Assembly: GCA_903834675.1 (NCBI GenBank)
Contig: CAILKC010000189.1
Coordinates: forward strand, 1 to 9,048
Length of the DNA: 9,048 nucleotides
Source of the DNA: an uncultured Victivallales bacterium
Lineage (GTDB): Bacteria; Verrucomicrobiota; Lentisphaeria; Oligosphaerales; JAFGRS01
Direction: 5' to 3'
Shown here: piece by piece, positions 7,676-9,048 of the stretch
How positions within the stretch are numbered: the stretch's first letter is position 1
Layout of the letters: the number at the start of each line of letters is the position of its first letter
Notes under the pieces: model-generated
Database searches by the model: none
Seen by the model: the letters and a program-made list of their open reading frames with translations, nothing else
What the model was told of the DNA's origin: nothing
Position numbers and translations under genes: made by a program

Positions 7676-8692
7676 TCACTTCCGGCGCGCCACGCAGCAG
7701 ATTTCACGGCGATTCGAGGGCAGGTGGGTAGCGCGGACAGCGTCGAAGCCCAGGCGCCGAACGCGCTCAAGGAGGGCCGGGATCTCAGCGATGATACGCG
7801 GATCGTTGAGCTTCAGGGTGAAGACGGCGCCACGCAGATCCTTCCGCAGGCGCGGCAAGAGGCGCTGGATGGCGTGCAGGGCGACCTGTGGAGCGAGGTT
7901 GACATCGAGCAGCAGCCAGTCAAGGCGCGGCGGCAGATCCTCCCAGCGCAGTTCGCTGACCCTGATGGGCAGATGGTGAATCCGGGCCCCGGCGGGACCG
8001 CGGTACTCGAGCACTCCGGGGCCCATCGCCGCCGGGTCAACCCCCCACACGGTCACGCCGCGCCGGGCCAGCGCCAGGGCGGCGCCACCAGGGGAACTGC
8101 CGACCTCGAGAGCCACGTGTCCCGGGCCCACCTCGAGCCCGGCCCAGACGATCGCTTCTTCGATCTTGGCGAAGGCCCGCGACGGCGATTCGGGGGGCAC
8201 CTCGATGGTCGGCTGACCCCCGGGCACCACCCAGCGACCGGCAGCGTGCTGGTGCAAGCCCACCAGAAACGGTTCGCCGGGCGCCGTGATCACATCGCCG
8301 ACCAGATCGCCTATCCGCGGCTGCGTTGTGGCGCCGAAGCGGCCGGTTGCGAGTAGCTCGTCGCGGACGCGAAGGACCTCGGCGGCCGCGCCGACGGCGG
8401 CGGGATCACGCGCGAAAACGTGCAGCCGCAGCTCGCTTGAGTCCGGACCGGACTCCGCGCCCAGCAGCGCCGTCACCTCCGCCGCGGTGGTGGCCCGGCC
8501 CAGCGAGGCGCCCCACACTCGGGCGAAGACCGCGCCGAGGTCGATGGCCGCGCTGGTCGCGGTGTCACTCACCCAGGTCACCAGCCCTGGACGCGCAAAC
8601 GCCGGCCGAAACCCGGGCTGAGTGCGCGCGACTTCTCCTTTGAGCAGGCGCTCGGAGCCGACCTGACAGCAGGCGAAAGCGTGAAGGGACAT
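7676..8692 (-). CDS. rlmM: RlmM-like 23S rRNA 2'-O-ribose methyltransferase
   Basis: A 338-residue cytoplasmic enzyme predicted to transfer a methyl group from S-adenosylmethionine to a ribose 2'-OH in 23S rRNA; in E. coli RlmM the target is C2498. The N-terminal part (about 1-150) matches the THUMP-like region of RlmM by pattern: FARPGLVTWV, VFARVW, SELRLHVFA and PFLVGLHQH fall in the same order as in the E. coli protein. The Rossmann domain has the SAM loop EVGSSPGG (196-203) and an acidic residue after strand 2 (GVDP, D219). The K-D-K-E set is complete: K176 in PSRAFAKIEEA, D263 in LLLDVNLAP, K294 in FTLKLND and E330 in NRREICCVARR. It is slightly shorter than the roughly 366-residue E. 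coli enzyme. The ATG at 8692 fits the family N-terminus, although the ribosome site is weak. It ends in a strong terminator. Catalytic class is confident; the exact nucleotide target is inferred from the family. Confidence 0.88.
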   Translation of the reverse strand: MSLHAFACCQVGSERLLKGEVARTQPGFRPAFARPGLVTWVSDTATSAAIDLGAVFARVWGASLGRATTAAEVTALLGAESGPDSSELRLHVFARDPAAVGAAAEVLRVRDELLATGRFGATTQPRIGDLVGDVITAPGEPFLVGLHQHAAGRWVVPGGQPTIEVPPESPSRAFAKIEEAIVWAGLEVGPGHVALEVGSSPGGAALALARRGVTVWGVDPAAMGPGVLEYRGPAGARIHHLPIRVSELRWEDLPPRLDWLLLDVNLAPQVALHAIQRLLPRLRKDLRGAVFTLKLNDPRIIAEIPALLERVRRLGFDAVRATHLPSNRREICCVARRK

Positions 8693-8843
8693 GGCATTCG
8701 CCCAGGATGATAGGGGCTTGCTTTCCGACCGACCGGTAGAGAATCGCGGCGAGACGATAGCCCCGGAGCGAGTGGACGCAAGGCGTTGGCCTCATGAGGG
8801 GCGCAAGTCAGCTCCGTAGGGGTTTGCTGGTATGAGAACCGCG

Positions 8844-8876
8844 GAATGCCGAATGACCCATGACGAATGGCAGAAT
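8844..8876. repeat. Degenerate short tandem repeat based on GAATGaC
   Basis: GAATG begins at 8844, 8851 and 8865, with ATGACGAATG at 8860-8869 and a further GAAT at 8873-8876. The phrase is a decayed array of a 7-8-nt unit (GAATGCC, GAATGAC, ATGACGAATG, GCAGAAT). It is more AT-rich than its surroundings. No function is evident. Confidence 0.45.
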
Positions 8877-8954
8877 CCCCTGCCAGGGCACCGCAGTTCT
8901 TTGGCTTGTATGAGACTTGCCGCAACCTCGTATGACACCAGGCGCTTCCCATTC

Positions 8955-8986
8955 CGCCCCTCGTCCGCCGCGGCAGACGAAGGGCG
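8955..8986. repeat. 32-bp near-perfect palindrome
   Basis: The sequence is symmetrical about 8970/8971: 14 of 16 base pairs match, with mismatches at 8966/8975 and 8960/8981. The core is GCCGCGGC. With essentially no loop it suits a dimeric protein site or cruciform better than an RNA hairpin. It lies one base from a second, longer palindrome. Confidence 0.75.
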
Positions 8987-8987
8987 T

Positions 8988-9039
8988 TGGAGGGCGCCGC
9001 TGCGTCGGCGCCGCGGCGGCCACGCAGGGCCGCCCTCCA
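8988..9039. repeat. 52-bp imperfect palindrome
   Basis: It is symmetrical about 9013/9014: 22 of 26 pairs match. Perfect outer arms TGGAGGGCG/CGCCCTCCA (8988-8996, 9031-9039), a middle arm CTGCGT/ACGCAG (9000-9005, 9022-9027) and a core CGCCG/CGGCG (9009-9018) are separated by two small mismatched loops placed symmetrically. The central CCGCGG is shared with the neighbouring 32-bp palindrome. The architecture resembles REP/BIME-type extragenic elements, but copy number elsewhere is unknown. Confidence 0.75.
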
Positions 9040-9048
9040 GGCGATCCG

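Larger units (their letters stand above)
8693..9048. other. 356-bp non-coding region upstream of the rlmM-like gene
   Basis: No convincing gene is seen. On the minus strand, TTGCGT then TATCGT at 16-nt spacing (about 8754-8781) is a weak promoter candidate for the methyltransferase. GGGGCT (8713-8718) and AGCCCC (8759-8764) could pair across 40 nt. Further right are the degenerate GAATG patch and two long palindromes. TATGA(G/C)A occurs three times (8831, 8909, 8931) without regular spacing. Two open frames of 71 and 124 codons on the minus strand cross the palindromes or the methyltransferase gene and look spurious. Confidence 0.6.

Noticed and set aside
7357..7770. Small overlapping frames over the 48-bp repeats, including a repeated ALEPALPSPFRAGSRYP peptide
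   Set aside because: Frames on both strands are open because the repeat period is a multiple of three and lacks stops. None has a good ribosome site, and they overlap the terminator or the methyltransferase gene.
8713..8764. GGGGCT/AGCCCC pairing as a riboswitch or tRNA-like structure before the methyltransferase
   Set aside because: Only six outer pairs span a 40-nt interior without a consistent fold, and no tRNA arms or known riboswitch core are recognisable.
1..9048. A defence system, secondary-metabolite cluster or polysaccharide utilisation locus
   Set aside because: Only three genes are present: an incomplete secreted structural protein, one lyase-like protein and an rRNA methyltransferase. 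No SusC/SusD, transporter, regulator, nuclease or toxin partner is seen.

Overview
The window is GC-rich bacterial chromosome. It resembles the Planctomycetes-Verrucomicrobia-Chlamydiae (PVC) superphylum, most likely Verrucomicrobiota or a neighbouring lineage. The reasons are a large secreted beta-sandwich protein of a type common there, a very long modular PcRGLX/YetA-like carbohydrate-active protein, thrombospondin-type-3-like 'DxDxDGL' calcium motifs in both secreted proteins, and repeat-rich non-coding DNA. The taxonomic call is inference from protein style, not from a marker gene.

Layout, left to right. (1) Positions 2-2266 (+): the 3' part of a secreted or surface beta-sandwich protein; its 5' end lies outside the window. 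(2) Positions 2267-2448: a short convergent intergenic region with a strong GC-rich hairpin. (3) Positions 2449-7248 (-): a 1599-residue exported protein. It has two related N-terminal beta modules around a calcium motif, an Fn3-like domain, a PcRGLX/YetA-like (PL26-type rhamnogalacturonan lyase-like) catalytic region and a C-terminal CBM6/35-like module. (4) Positions 7249-7675: a non-coding spacer with a possible promoter, overlapping alternative hairpins, two perfect 48-bp direct repeats at a 57-bp period, and a clear intrinsic terminator for the next gene. (5) Positions 7676-8692 (-): an RlmM-like 23S rRNA 2'-O-ribose methyltransferase with an intact K-D-K-E catalytic set. (6) Positions 8693-9048: no gene; it holds a degenerate GAATG repeat patch and two back-to-back long palindromes.

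The genes do not form an obvious operon or polysaccharide utilisation locus. The two minus-strand genes are separated by a terminator and repeats, so the lyase-like gene is probably transcribed on its own. The two secreted proteins converge and may both act outside the cytoplasm, but nothing in the sequence shows that they work together. The rRNA methyltransferase is a housekeeping gene. I see no convincing evidence of an undescribed multi-gene system; the most unusual content is the repeat and palindrome DNA on either side of the methyltransferase gene and the modular build of the lyase-like protein.
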